Shown piece after piece: positions 23,942 through 32,093 of a stretch of DNA of 64,000 nt. The notes beneath the pieces are model-generated. The model made no database searches. It was not told the DNA's origin and was given only the letters and a program-made list of their open reading frames with translations. The position numbers and the translations under genes were made by a program. Origin of the DNA: Prevotella sp. khp7 (GTDB taxonomy: Bacteria; Bacteroidota; Bacteroidia; Bacteroidales; Bacteroidaceae); contig NZ_FOIV01000001.1 of the NCBI RefSeq assembly GCF_900109055.1, positions 186,001 to 250,000 of the forward strand, in the 5' to 3' direction. Positions within the stretch are counted from its first letter, which is position 1. Every line of letters begins with the position of its first letter.

Positions 23942-24270
23942 ATAATTTATTGTATCTATTACTTGCTATAGTCTTTGAGACGGGGGCTACTTCGCTATTG
24001 AAAATGGCGGAGGGATTTACACGGCCATTGCCAACGGCGGCTTCTTTGGTGTGTTACCTTGTGTCGTTGTATTGTCTCAGCGTGTGCTTGAAAACGATTC
24101 CTATAGGGGTGGCATATGCCATTTGGTCGGCATTGGGGATTGTCCTTGTTACCTTGATCGGGGTCATCGCTTTCAAGCAAATGCCTGACTGGGGGGCAAT
24201 CATCGGTCTGAGCTTGATTATCGCGGGTGTCGTGGTGCTGAACCTGTTCTCAAAGATGACTGTACATTAA
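23938..24270 (+). CDS. Small multidrug resistance (SMR) family efflux protein
   Basis: A 110-aa protein with four transmembrane helices and the invariant membrane Glu14 (LLAIVFETGATSLLK). It also has the helix 2-3 pattern YCLSVCLKTIPIGVAYAIWSALGIV of the EmrE/SugE family. Such proteins are dual-topology dimers that exchange protons for cationic drugs or, in the Gdx branch, guanidinium. SugE/Gdx and EmrE cannot be safely told apart here. Its ATG overlaps the stop of the preceding linker fragment, so the original upstream neighbour has been deleted. It ends the accessory island at a symmetrical hairpin. Confidence 0.9.
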   Translation: MNNLLYLLLAIVFETGATSLLKMAEGFTRPLPTAASLVCYLVSLYCLSVCLKTIPIGVAYAIWSALGIVLVTLIGVIAFKQMPDWGAIIGLSLIIAGVVVLNLFSKMTVH

Positions 24271-24275
24271 TAATA

Positions 24276-24302
24276 GCAGCTCTAAAGGTGCTTTAGAGCT
24301 GC
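24276..24302. terminator. Perfect 12-bp hairpin between convergent genes
   Basis: GCAGCTCTAAAG / CTTTAGAGCTGC with loop GTG forms an uninterrupted stem between the SMR gene and the convergent TonB receptor. T-tracts are weak on both sides, so termination may be partial. It also marks the right border of the AT-rich island. Confidence 0.7.
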
Positions 24303-24316
24303 ATAAAGTCTAGAGT

Positions 24317-26710
24317 CTAGAAATCGAGGCGATAGAAGAAGTTGGGCAGGGAGATGCCGCTCTTGTCGTAGCGCAACTGGCCGGTGTTGAGGTCGTAACG
24401 CTCGGCATAGGGCGTCTCGTTCTGCAGGATATTCAGTCCCTCGAAAGCAATGGTGTGACTCACCTTCTTGCCTGTTATCTTGTAGCTGACGGTGAGGTCG
24501 AGGATGTTGGTGGGGTCGAACTGAAGGGTCATGACCTCGTCATCCTTATAGATGGGCTCATCGTCGAGGATGCCTGCTGCTACCCGGGCTTTCATGGCTG
24601 CTAAGTCGATAGGGGTGTGGCGCAGACCGCCCTGAAGGGTGTACTTCATACTGATGTTGAACACGTTCTGCTTGCGTTTACCCATCATCCATTCTTTACC
24701 GCACAGCAGCTTGATCATATAACCGCGATCGTAGAGCTGATTGCGCCACTTCTTGTCGAGACCACGATATTCTGACTTGAAGAGTGAGGCGTTGACCTGT
24801 CCGTAGAAACCGCGGGTCATGTATTGCTCGAGTGTGACATCGGCGCCGTAGTTGCGGGTGTTTCCCTTGTTGACGAGTGGCTCGTCGATGAAGTTGAACA
24901 GGCGGTTGACGGTGCAAAAGGTGGAACCGTCGATGCCCACAGGGGTGTCGAAGCCATACTGATAGTAGGCGTTGAAGCGGAGATTGAGGTTGTCGGTGAA
25001 CTTGTAGCTGTAGGTGGCCAGCACGTGATGGGCCTTTGAGAGACCAAGGTCTTTATTGACCAGACGGCCAGCGGCATCGCGTACGAAATAGGCATCGAGC
25101 TTCTCGATCATCGAATGCAGACCATAGCCGATGGAGAACGAGTTCTTGGCATCGGGCTCCCATTTCAGACTGACACGGGGCTCTACGCTGAAATCCTCGG
25201 ACAGCAGGAAATAGGAGGCGGAAACACCGAGGTTGATGCTCAACCCCTCAGCTGGCTTCCACAGGTTGGACCAATAGAGACTGGCCAGACCGGTATCGCT
25301 CTTGGTGTCGTAGAGCGGCGTGGCGGGCACGGGTTCATAGACGTTCTCGGCCGTGCGATAGCTGAGGTTGAAGAAACGGTGTGAGTATTCGCCGCCTATT
25401 TGGGTGAGCCAGCGTGGCGTGACTTGTTTAGAAAGCTCGGTGTTGAAGACTAAACGGTCTTCGTTCTGCTTGAGATAGTAGAAAGGATACTCCTTGCCGT
25501 CGAAAGAGACTGGTTTGTTGTCGGCATCGAAAACAAGACCTACATAGTTCATATCGACCTTGTTATGCTGCATGTTATAGGCAACGGTGGTGCGCCAGAC
25601 CCATTTGTTGTCGAAATGGATCTTGTGGGTGGCTCCTGCCACGATATTATACAGATGACCTGTCTGGCGTGAAGCATCGTAGATGGTATGTGTGTCCTCG
25701 ATGTCCATATCCGTATCGTCCGATTTGTCGAAGAAACCCAAGGAGAAGACCGAGAAGGTGCCTGCGTGCTTAGTTGGGAAGTTGAGTTTCAGCGAAAAAT
25801 CGCTGAAGTCGTAGTCGGTGTCCACGATGTCGATAAGACCCAACTTACTGGCCAGACTGGTGAAACCATAGCGGAAGTTGAAGATGTAGCTGGAGTTGCT
25901 TTTCTTGGACAGCGGACCTTCGGAGGTGATTTCTTCGGACACGGTACCTATCTGAATGAGATGCTCGTGTTTCGAACTGTTGCCGTTGCGCATCTTAACA
26001 TCAAACACACCGCTGAGCGCATTGTTATAGTTGGCATTGAAGGTGGAAGTGAAGAAATCGGAATTGCCGATGACATTGGAGTTCAGTGCACTTACCATGC
26101 CGTAGCCTGCATCGTATAGGCCGGAAAAGTGGTTGGGCGTGAAGATCTCGATGCCCTCCAGACGGTACTGCATGAATTGGGGCGCGTTGCCATGGACGGA
26201 GATGCCGTTGCCATCGCCTTGGCCTGCCACACCAGCAAAGGCGGTCACCAGACGTGCGGGGTCATTATAGCCGCCTGCGTAACGGCTGGCCTCTTCCATA
26301 GACAGCATGACACCGCCAACGAGAGCCGTGGGGTTTACTGTGGCTGCCTTGTTGACACGGGGACGTACAATGACTTCGCCCAGCTCCTGGCTGTTCTCAC
26401 GCAGGGCTATATCGATGACGACCTCCTTGGTTCCTGCCACGAGTACTTCTTTCATGATGCTGGGCTCGTAGCCAATATAGGTAGCCTCGACGGTATAACG
26501 ACCTGAGGGACTGACATTACCAATGTGGTAGTTGCCGTCGATATCGGTGATGCCGGCTTTGTCGGTAAGTTCGGTAATCTTGACGGTAGCACCAATGAGG
26601 GGTTCGCCGCTGATAGCGTCGGTAACAGTGCCGCGCAGTGTCTGGGCATGGGAATAACTCACGCAAAACAGCAGGATAACTGCCTGCAGAACAAATAGGT
26701 TCTTTTTCAT
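24317..26710 (-). CDS. TonB-dependent outer-membrane receptor
   Basis: A 797-aa receptor. There is a signal peptide (to SYSHAQ), then a carboxypeptidase-regulatory-like domain (TLRGTVTDAISGEPLIGATV to about residue 105). A plug domain (about 115-230, with MSMEEASRYAGGYNDPARLV and GISVHGNAPQFMQYRLEG) and a 22-strand barrel follow, ending LPNFFYRLDF with the terminal aromatic expected for BAM recognition. No SusD-like partner is present, so it is not a classic glycan-uptake pair; metal, cofactor or peptide uptake is possible. Upstream on the same strand are the M15 peptidase and PAP2 genes, probably co-transcribed. The substrate is unknown. Confidence 0.92.
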   Translation of the reverse strand: MKKNLFVLQAVILLFCVSYSHAQTLRGTVTDAISGEPLIGATVKITELTDKAGITDIDGNYHIGNVSPSGRYTVEATYIGYEPSIMKEVLVAGTKEVVIDIALRENSQELGEVIVRPRVNKAATVNPTALVGGVMLSMEEASRYAGGYNDPARLVTAFAGVAGQGDGNGISVHGNAPQFMQYRLEGIEIFTPNHFSGLYDAGYGMVSALNSNVIGNSDFFTSTFNANYNNALSGVFDVKMRNGNSSKHEHLIQIGTVSEEITSEGPLSKKSNSSYIFNFRYGFTSLASKLGLIDIVDTDYDFSDFSLKLNFPTKHAGTFSVFSLGFFDKSDDTDMDIEDTHTIYDASRQTGHLYNIVAGATHKIHFDNKWVWRTTVAYNMQHNKVDMNYVGLVFDADNKPVSFDGKEYPFYYLKQNEDRLVFNTELSKQVTPRWLTQIGGEYSHRFFNLSYRTAENVYEPVPATPLYDTKSDTGLASLYWSNLWKPAEGLSINLGVSASYFLLSEDFSVEPRVSLKWEPDAKNSFSIGYGLHSMIEKLDAYFVRDAAGRLVNKDLGLSKAHHVLATYSYKFTDNLNLRFNAYYQYGFDTPVGIDGSTFCTVNRLFNFIDEPLVNKGNTRNYGADVTLEQYMTRGFYGQVNASLFKSEYRGLDKKWRNQLYDRGYMIKLLCGKEWMMGKRKQNVFNISMKYTLQGGLRHTPIDLAAMKARVAAGILDDEPIYKDDEVMTLQFDPTNILDLTVSYKITGKKVSHTIAFEGLNILQNETPYAERYDLNTGQLRYDKSGISLPNFFYRLDF

Positions 26711-26760
26711 AATTGTTTTTAATTAAAAGTGTTAATAGATTGATGATGTCTTGATATCTT

Positions 26761-27414
26761 TTATTGGGGATGGTATTCGAAGTGCTGGTAGTCTTTCTTC
26801 GTGCGCCAGGAACCACCCCAGCTGAAGCCGTGCTTGAGGAAGAGGCGGTAGCAGAGGTCGCCTTTCTCTATCTTGTAGCGATAGCTCTTGCTGCGGTCGG
26901 CATAGGGTTTGCCTGTGGCGGGTTCTACTATCTGACGGCCTCGTTTGTCGTAACGGATGTAGGGGTTGTAGAGGGGATTGATGTCGATGGCGAGACCACG
27001 TGCGTGGTAGGACAGCTTCTGAGTGCCCGAGACGGTGCGATAACAGAAGCAGCTGGAGTTGTTGGCGCGCATCTGGCGCTCGTCGTCGGCATCGTAGTCG
27101 TCGGCCAGACGGATGCGCTGGATGGGGTAGTGGGCCTTGTAGAGCTCACGGAAGATGGACAGCAGCTTGGAGGCTATCAGACGGTTACAGATGAGTTCGC
27201 CCTGATGGGGCTGATTGTCGTAGTCCCAATGGAGCACCCGCAAGTAGCGCAGGTCGCTGCGCTGGATATAGGGATTGGCCACGTAGGTCTTTCCCTGCAT
27301 CTTCTGCCATATGCTGTCGGGAATCGACTCAGCGGTGAAACCTTCCTGCGCATGGAGCGCAGGGAAAGGGATAAGGGTTAATAGATATAAAAGCAATAAA
27401 CGGTACAACCTCAT
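26761..27414 (-). CDS. Secreted M15-type D-Ala-D-Ala carboxypeptidase/endopeptidase
   Basis: A 217-aa secreted protein with signal peptide (LLLYLLTLIPFPALHAQ). The M15 zinc site is seen in SYHARGLAIDINP (first His and Asp of SxHxxGxAxD) and in the C-terminal QHFEYHP (third ligand in HxEY). The family trims peptidoglycan peptides; this VanY/CwlK-like layout would act in the periplasm. Two close cysteines in SSCFCYRT may form a disulphide. It starts 1 nt upstream of nothing but the PAP2 stop (27415-27417), so it is tightly coupled to that gene. Confidence 0.85.
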   Translation of the reverse strand: MRLYRLLLLYLLTLIPFPALHAQEGFTAESIPDSIWQKMQGKTYVANPYIQRSDLRYLRVLHWDYDNQPHQGELICNRLIASKLLSIFRELYKAHYPIQRIRLADDYDADDERQMRANNSSCFCYRTVSGTQKLSYHARGLAIDINPLYNPYIRYDKRGRQIVEPATGKPYADRSKSYRYKIEKGDLCYRLFLKHGFSWGGSWRTKKDYQHFEYHPQ

Positions 27415-28905
27415 TTATTTTGCTACTTTTTTGTTTCCTTCGATATAGACACCATGACGAACCGGCTCCTGATCGAGACGGATGCCGTCGATGGTGTAGT
27501 ATTTGGTGTTAATAGATTCATCTGCCCTCGTGGCACGTATGCCGGAAGAGAGGCCCTTGAACTCTTTGACGGCTTTGTCGACCTGCTCGAGGAACTCACG
27601 GCTGGAGTGAAGACGGGCATAGACGACACTGCCTACTAGGCGACCTGCCTCGACGTCGGTCTGCCAGTGATAGCCTGTGATGACACGACCCTGACCGAAC
27701 TGGTAGGCGCGCTTGAGAAGGGCATCCTGACTGGTGCGGGTGATCTCGGAGATGACCAGGGCCATGAGCCAGCTTCCTGAGGCGTGACCTGATGGGTAAG
27801 AGCCTGTATCGTAAAGACTGGCCTCATCGTCGGGATATGATGTGCCTTCGTTCAGCTGTACATAGGGACGTTTGCGCATGTAATAGGCCTTGGCTTCCTG
27901 AGTGGCTGCATTGCCAGAGGGGTGAACACGGTTGATGAGTTCGTAGATCTCGGGGGTCGTAGAGGCTGAGATGTTGACTCCCAGTATCTGGGAATAAATC
28001 TCACAGAAATGCTGGGCATCGTATTCTACATCGTCGATGGCCGTCTGTCCCCGCTGATCGTTATAGCGTATGCTCTTACCGTCGTTATAGGCCATCATGT
28101 CGTAGGCAAAACGGATGCACTGCGAATCGGGTGGAACGGGGAGATAGGTAAGCGAACTGGGCAGGTCCTTGGTGTCGATATACGGACCATCGTCGGCACG
28201 GGTGGTGGCAGGGGTTCTGGTGCCTGTTATCTGTTCGTACTCTGACTTGGCGGCGGTAATCATCTTACTGAAGCCGTCGTGCGTGTGCAGGCGCGACAGA
28301 ACAGCACTGGCTATGAGACAGCCTGCATAGGTGTCGCTGTCCCAGCTGTAGCCTGAGATGACGGCACTGGTGCCGAACTGAAGGCCACGGGCGAGCAACT
28401 GATCCTGGCGGTCGTTGCACACCTCGGTGAGAATGAGGGCGCAGAGCCATCCGGTGAGTGCCTGAGCCGAGGGATAGGAACTGACGGAGCTATACTGATT
28501 CTCACTGCCCGGGAGGAGCGAGGACTCGTTGAGACGTGTATACGGGCGACGACTGAAGAAGGCTGTCTGACCAGCCTGTGTGGCTAAGTCGCCATAGCGC
28601 ATGCCGTACTCCAGAATGGAATAGATCTGAGGGGTCTTGGAATAGGACAGTTCTATACCCAGCACTTTTGAGAACATGGTCAGATAGCTCGGCAGGTCTA
28701 ATGACATATCACTAATGGCCTGTTCGCCCCGACTGGTATTACGCACACTCTTGCCCCAGGTGTACTGCGCATAGTCGTTGACATACCACATGGACAGTTC
28801 GCTTGGCGGACCCGGCAGGAAATCGGGGGCATTGGGAACATCCTGTGCATGGAGGTTCATGCACAGGACGGTTGAGATGATGAATATTAGTTCTTTCTTT
28901 TTCAT
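27415..28905 (-). CDS. Double PAP2/acid-phosphatase protein, first half degenerate
   Basis: A 496-aa secreted protein made of two class A acid phosphatase/PAP2 domains. The second copy (about residues 255-455) has the full site: KAYYMRKRPY (KX6RP), SYPSGHASGSW (PSGH) and ITGYHWQTDVEAG (GxHxxxD). The first copy (about 25-225) keeps SRRPYTRL but reads SYPSAQAL for PSGH and SGYSWDSDTYAG for the GxHxxxD motif, losing both catalytic His. The end, KYYTIDGIRLDQEPVRHGVY then IEGNKKVAK, looks like the Prevotella type IX/outer-surface tail. It is likely a periplasmic or surface phosphomonoesterase with one dead domain. Confidence 0.88.
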   Translation of the reverse strand: MKKKELIFIISTVLCMNLHAQDVPNAPDFLPGPPSELSMWYVNDYAQYTWGKSVRNTSRGEQAISDMSLDLPSYLTMFSKVLGIELSYSKTPQIYSILEYGMRYGDLATQAGQTAFFSRRPYTRLNESSLLPGSENQYSSVSSYPSAQALTGWLCALILTEVCNDRQDQLLARGLQFGTSAVISGYSWDSDTYAGCLIASAVLSRLHTHDGFSKMITAAKSEYEQITGTRTPATTRADDGPYIDTKDLPSSLTYLPVPPDSQCIRFAYDMMAYNDGKSIRYNDQRGQTAIDDVEYDAQHFCEIYSQILGVNISASTTPEIYELINRVHPSGNAATQEAKAYYMRKRPYVQLNEGTSYPDDEASLYDTGSYPSGHASGSWLMALVISEITRTSQDALLKRAYQFGQGRVITGYHWQTDVEAGRLVGSVVYARLHSSREFLEQVDKAVKEFKGLSSGIRATRADESINTKYYTIDGIRLDQEPVRHGVYIEGNKKVAK

Positions 28906-28914
28906 TTTACTATT

Positions 28915-31110
28915 TTATGAGAAGGCTACCGTGAGACCGGCCATGACAATGCTCACCATAGACATGAGCTTGATCAGAATGTTGAGCGACGGACCTGAGG
29001 TATCCTTGAAGGGATCGCCAACGGTATCGCCAACGATACAGGCCTTATGGGCAAACGAGCCCTTACCACCGAATGCGCCTTCTTCTATATTCTTCTTGGC
29101 ATTGTCCCAGGCGCCTCCGGCATTGGCCATGAAGACTGCCAGCGTGAAGCCACCAGCCAGACCACCGACAAGTAGTCCAAGAACACCGGCGACACCAAGG
29201 ATGATTCCTACGATGATAGGAATGATGATGGCGAGAACCGAGGGGATGATCATCTCGTGCTGAGCGGCACGGGTAGAGATCTCAACACAACGGCCATAGT
29301 CGGGCGTACCTGTGCCTTCAAGGATGCCGGCAATCTCGCGGAACTGACGGCGTACCTCCTGTACCATCTTCTCGGCTGCACGACCAACTGCCTCCATGGT
29401 CATTCCGCAGAACAGGAAGGCGGCCATGGCGCCGATGAAGGCACCTACGATGACGCGCGGGTTCATGAGGTTGATCTGGAAATAGTTCATGAAGTCGGGG
29501 ATGGTGGCATTCGAGGCGTTGATCACGTCGCCTGCCACGTTGGTGAGCGTCTGTCCGGCACGGGTCATGGCAATCTTGATCTCTTCAATATATGATGCCA
29601 ACAGGGCCAGAGCGGTGAGGGCGGCAGAACCGATGGCAAAGCCCTTACCTGTGGCGGCTGTGGTGTTGCCCAGTGCATCGAGGGCATCGGTACGATGACG
29701 AACCTCTTCGCCCAGAGAGCACATCTCTGCATTACCTCCGGCATTGTCGGCGATAGGGCCGTATGCGTCGGTGGCGAGGGTGATACCTAGCGTAGACAGC
29801 ATACCTACGGCGGCGATACCGATGCCATAAAGACCATGTGAGAGCGACTCGGACGACATGGAGAGGTCGAAGCCATTAGCGCAGAGGTAGCTGAGCATGA
29901 TGGCCACGCCGATGGTGATAACGGGGATGCAGGTGGATATCATACCTGTACCGATACCCTTGATGATAACGGTAGCAGCACCTGTCTGTCCGGCCTCGGA
30001 AATCTTCTGTGTGGGCTTGTAGGAATGGGAGGTATAATACTCGGTGGCTTGACCGATGATGACACCGGCTGCCAGACCTGAGATGACGGAGAAGGAAAGG
30101 CCGAGCCAGTTCTCGATACCCAGGAAGTAAAGGATAGCGAAGGTGGCAACGGCAATCAGGATGGCGCTGACATTGGTGCCGAGCGACAGAGAATGCAGCA
30201 GATCCTTCATGGTGGCGCCTTCCTTGGTGCGTACCAGGAAGATACCTAAGAGCGAGAGAAATACACCCACAGAGGCGATGAGCATGGGGGCGATGACGGC
30301 CTTGAGCTGAATCTCGAGACCTGCCACACCGAAGGCGGCAGCTCCGAGGGCTGCGGTAGAGAGTACAGAACCGCAATATGACTCATACAGGTCGGCACCC
30401 ATACCTGCCACGTCGCCTACGTTATCGCCTACGTTATCGGCAATAGTAGCGGGGTTACGGGGATCGTCTTCGGGAATATCGGCCTCAACCTTACCCACGA
30501 TGTCGGCACCTACGTCGGCTGCCTTGGTATAGATACCGCCGCCTACACGGGCAAAGAGGGCCTGCGTAGAAGCACCCATACCAAAGGTAAGCATGGTGGT
30601 GGTGATGGTGATGAGGGCCATCTCGTCGCCTGAATAGAAATGATTGAGCACGAGGAACCAGATGGCAATGTCGAGCAAACCTAAACCTACTACAGTCAAT
30701 CCCATGACGGCACCTGAACGGAAGGCTATCTTAAGACCAGCATTAAGGCTCTCACGGGCTGCGTTAGCCGTGCGGGCTGAAGCATAGGTGGCTGTCTTCA
30801 TGCCGAAGAAACCTGCAAGACCAGAGAAGAAACCACCAGTGAGAAAGGCAAACGGAACCCAGGGGTTCTGGACGTTCAAACCATAGGCCATAAAAGCAAA
30901 CAGCGCACAAAGCACTACGAACACAATGGTTACGACTTTGTACTGCTGCTTGAGATAGGCCATAGCACCTTTACGAACATAAAGCGCAATCTCTTTCATG
31001 CGGGGCGTTCCTTCGTCGGCCTTCATCATCCGCGAGAAGAAATACCATGCCATGCTCAATGCCACAACCGATGCGATAGGCACGAGCCAAAATACTGTAG
31101 GAATATTCAT
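28915..31110 (-). CDS. hppA: Membrane-bound ion-pumping pyrophosphatase
   Basis: A 731-aa integral membrane PPase with about 16 helices, coupling PPi hydrolysis to H+ or Na+ export. The pyrophosphate site shows as DVGADIVGKVEADIPEDDP, NPATIADNVGDNVGDVAGMG and DAYGPIADNAGGNAEM. The GNTTAATGKG segment has Ala where K+-independent enzymes have Lys (GNTTKA), so it is predicted to need K+. The sequence read here does not settle whether it pumps Na+ or H+. It is 9 nt upstream of the PAP2 gene and 42 nt downstream of the acidic-tail gene, so all may lie on one long transcript from 32006-32037. Confidence 0.95.
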   Translation of the reverse strand: MNIPTVFWLVPIASVVALSMAWYFFSRMMKADEGTPRMKEIALYVRKGAMAYLKQQYKVVTIVFVVLCALFAFMAYGLNVQNPWVPFAFLTGGFFSGLAGFFGMKTATYASARTANAARESLNAGLKIAFRSGAVMGLTVVGLGLLDIAIWFLVLNHFYSGDEMALITITTTMLTFGMGASTQALFARVGGGIYTKAADVGADIVGKVEADIPEDDPRNPATIADNVGDNVGDVAGMGADLYESYCGSVLSTAALGAAAFGVAGLEIQLKAVIAPMLIASVGVFLSLLGIFLVRTKEGATMKDLLHSLSLGTNVSAILIAVATFAILYFLGIENWLGLSFSVISGLAAGVIIGQATEYYTSHSYKPTQKISEAGQTGAATVIIKGIGTGMISTCIPVITIGVAIMLSYLCANGFDLSMSSESLSHGLYGIGIAAVGMLSTLGITLATDAYGPIADNAGGNAEMCSLGEEVRHRTDALDALGNTTAATGKGFAIGSAALTALALLASYIEEIKIAMTRAGQTLTNVAGDVINASNATIPDFMNYFQINLMNPRVIVGAFIGAMAAFLFCGMTMEAVGRAAEKMVQEVRRQFREIAGILEGTGTPDYGRCVEISTRAAQHEMIIPSVLAIIIPIIVGIILGVAGVLGLLVGGLAGGFTLAVFMANAGGAWDNAKKNIEEGAFGGKGSFAHKACIVGDTVGDPFKDTSGPSLNILIKLMSMVSIVMAGLTVAFS

Positions 31111-31152
31111 AGATAGGTTTTTAAATTATTGGTAATTATGGTTTGTTTCTGT

Positions 31153-31986
31153 TTATTCGTCTACAAAGTCAATCAGGCCACTTGCTTCTTCATCGGAATC
31201 CTCACTTCCCAGATCCATCATCGTTGAATAGTTGTCTTCGGTTATATCCTCGTCGTTGGGATCTTCTACTTCATCGTCGATATCGTCGTGTGAACTGTAG
31301 TTGTCTTCTACTACTACATCCTCATCGTCGTTCTCGAGGTCATCGTCTGAAGTACCTCCAGACTTGGAGAACTGCATGCGGAGCTTCTCCTGTTCGGGCT
31401 TCAGCTTCGCAAAGATAGCTTCAACCCATCCGCCTTTAGGCACCTCAAGCACTTCAAAACCGTCTTCTACCTTCTTGTCGTACATGCCGCCCTTCTTGTG
31501 CAAACGGTCTTTGGGAAGGGTCGTGGTAGAGATGTCGAAACCACTGAGGATGATATCCTGAATAGACTGAGACAGGGAATCCCAGCCGCCTCCGAAATTG
31601 CGGTCGATCACTTCAAGCAACTTGGCTGCTGAGATGTGGCGGATATTCTCGTAGGTAAGATCGGTTACACGGACGATGGGGCGCTTCTTGACTGCCCAGT
31701 GAAATTTCAGGTTATCGTCGAACTTAATCGTTGTTACCTTATAACCACGATTCTCAAAACTCTTCTTCGCATTTGTGTCGTCTTCTTTCATATCTTCAAT
31801 CAGGAAGGCACTCTTGAAGATGTCGAGATAGTGCTGGACGTTCTCCTTGACCTCGGCATCTTTGACAGCGGCTTCCCACATACGGAAGACATCATTCTCC
31901 TGGATGTCCCATACGCTGCTCTTGGTGATAGACTTGATTGATAAAGAGGGATTACTTTCGGGTTGTTGTTGTTTTGTTCTTGCCAT
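31153..31986 (-). CDS. Conserved-looking protein with long acidic tail, unknown function
   Basis: A 277-aa cytoplasmic protein. The first about 200 residues look folded (WDIQENDVFRMWEAAVKDAE, KFHWAVKKRPIVRVTDLTYE, GGGWDSLSQSIQDIIL). The last about 75 are almost only Asp, Glu, Ser and Asn (DDDLENDDEDVVVEDNYSSH onward). I do not recognise a named family. Acidic tails like this can mimic nucleic acid or bind basic proteins such as HU, but there is no direct sign of either. It is divergent from rarA and has its own promoter. Confidence 0.75.
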   Translation of the reverse strand: MARTKQQQPESNPSLSIKSITKSSVWDIQENDVFRMWEAAVKDAEVKENVQHYLDIFKSAFLIEDMKEDDTNAKKSFENRGYKVTTIKFDDNLKFHWAVKKRPIVRVTDLTYENIRHISAAKLLEVIDRNFGGGWDSLSQSIQDIILSGFDISTTTLPKDRLHKKGGMYDKKVEDGFEVLEVPKGGWVEAIFAKLKPEQEKLRMQFSKSGGTSDDDLENDDEDVVVEDNYSSHDDIDDEVEDPNDEDITEDNYSTMMDLGSEDSDEEASGLIDFVDE

Positions 31987-32005
31987 ATTTTCCTTAATTT
32001 TTCTG

Positions 32006-32037
32006 CAAATGTAACCACTTTATTTTTTATTCGCAAG
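32006..32037 (-). promoter_or_regulatory. Promoter of the acidic-tail gene
   Basis: Minus strand: CTTG (32034-32037, one mismatch to TTTG), 20-nt spacer, TACATTTG (32006-32013). The ATG at 31986 follows after 19 nt. Confidence 0.7.
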
Positions 32038-32053
32038 TTTTTAGGCGATATTT

Positions 32054-32084
32054 TTTGTAATTTTCGCATTTTAGCGTAACTTTG
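32054..32084 (+). promoter_or_regulatory. Promoter of rarA
   Basis: TTTG (32054-32057), 19-nt spacer, TAACTTTG (32077-32084). The rarA ATG is only 9 nt after the -7 box, so the transcript would be nearly leaderless. Confidence 0.82.
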
Positions 32085-32093
32085 CAGGCAAAT

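Noticed and set aside
24276-24302. Terminal inverted repeat of an insertion sequence
   Set aside because: The two arms are adjacent (3-nt loop), no transposase is nearby, and the site lies between convergent genes, so a terminator is the simpler reading.
26764-27381. 205-aa plus-strand ORF opposite the M15 peptidase
   Set aside because: The minus strand holds a signal peptide and complete M15 zinc motifs; the plus frame is a Val/Gly-rich shadow.
32082-32093. TTG start for rarA giving four extra residues
   Set aside because: The TTG is inside the TAACTTTG promoter box; family sequence starts at the ATG 32094.
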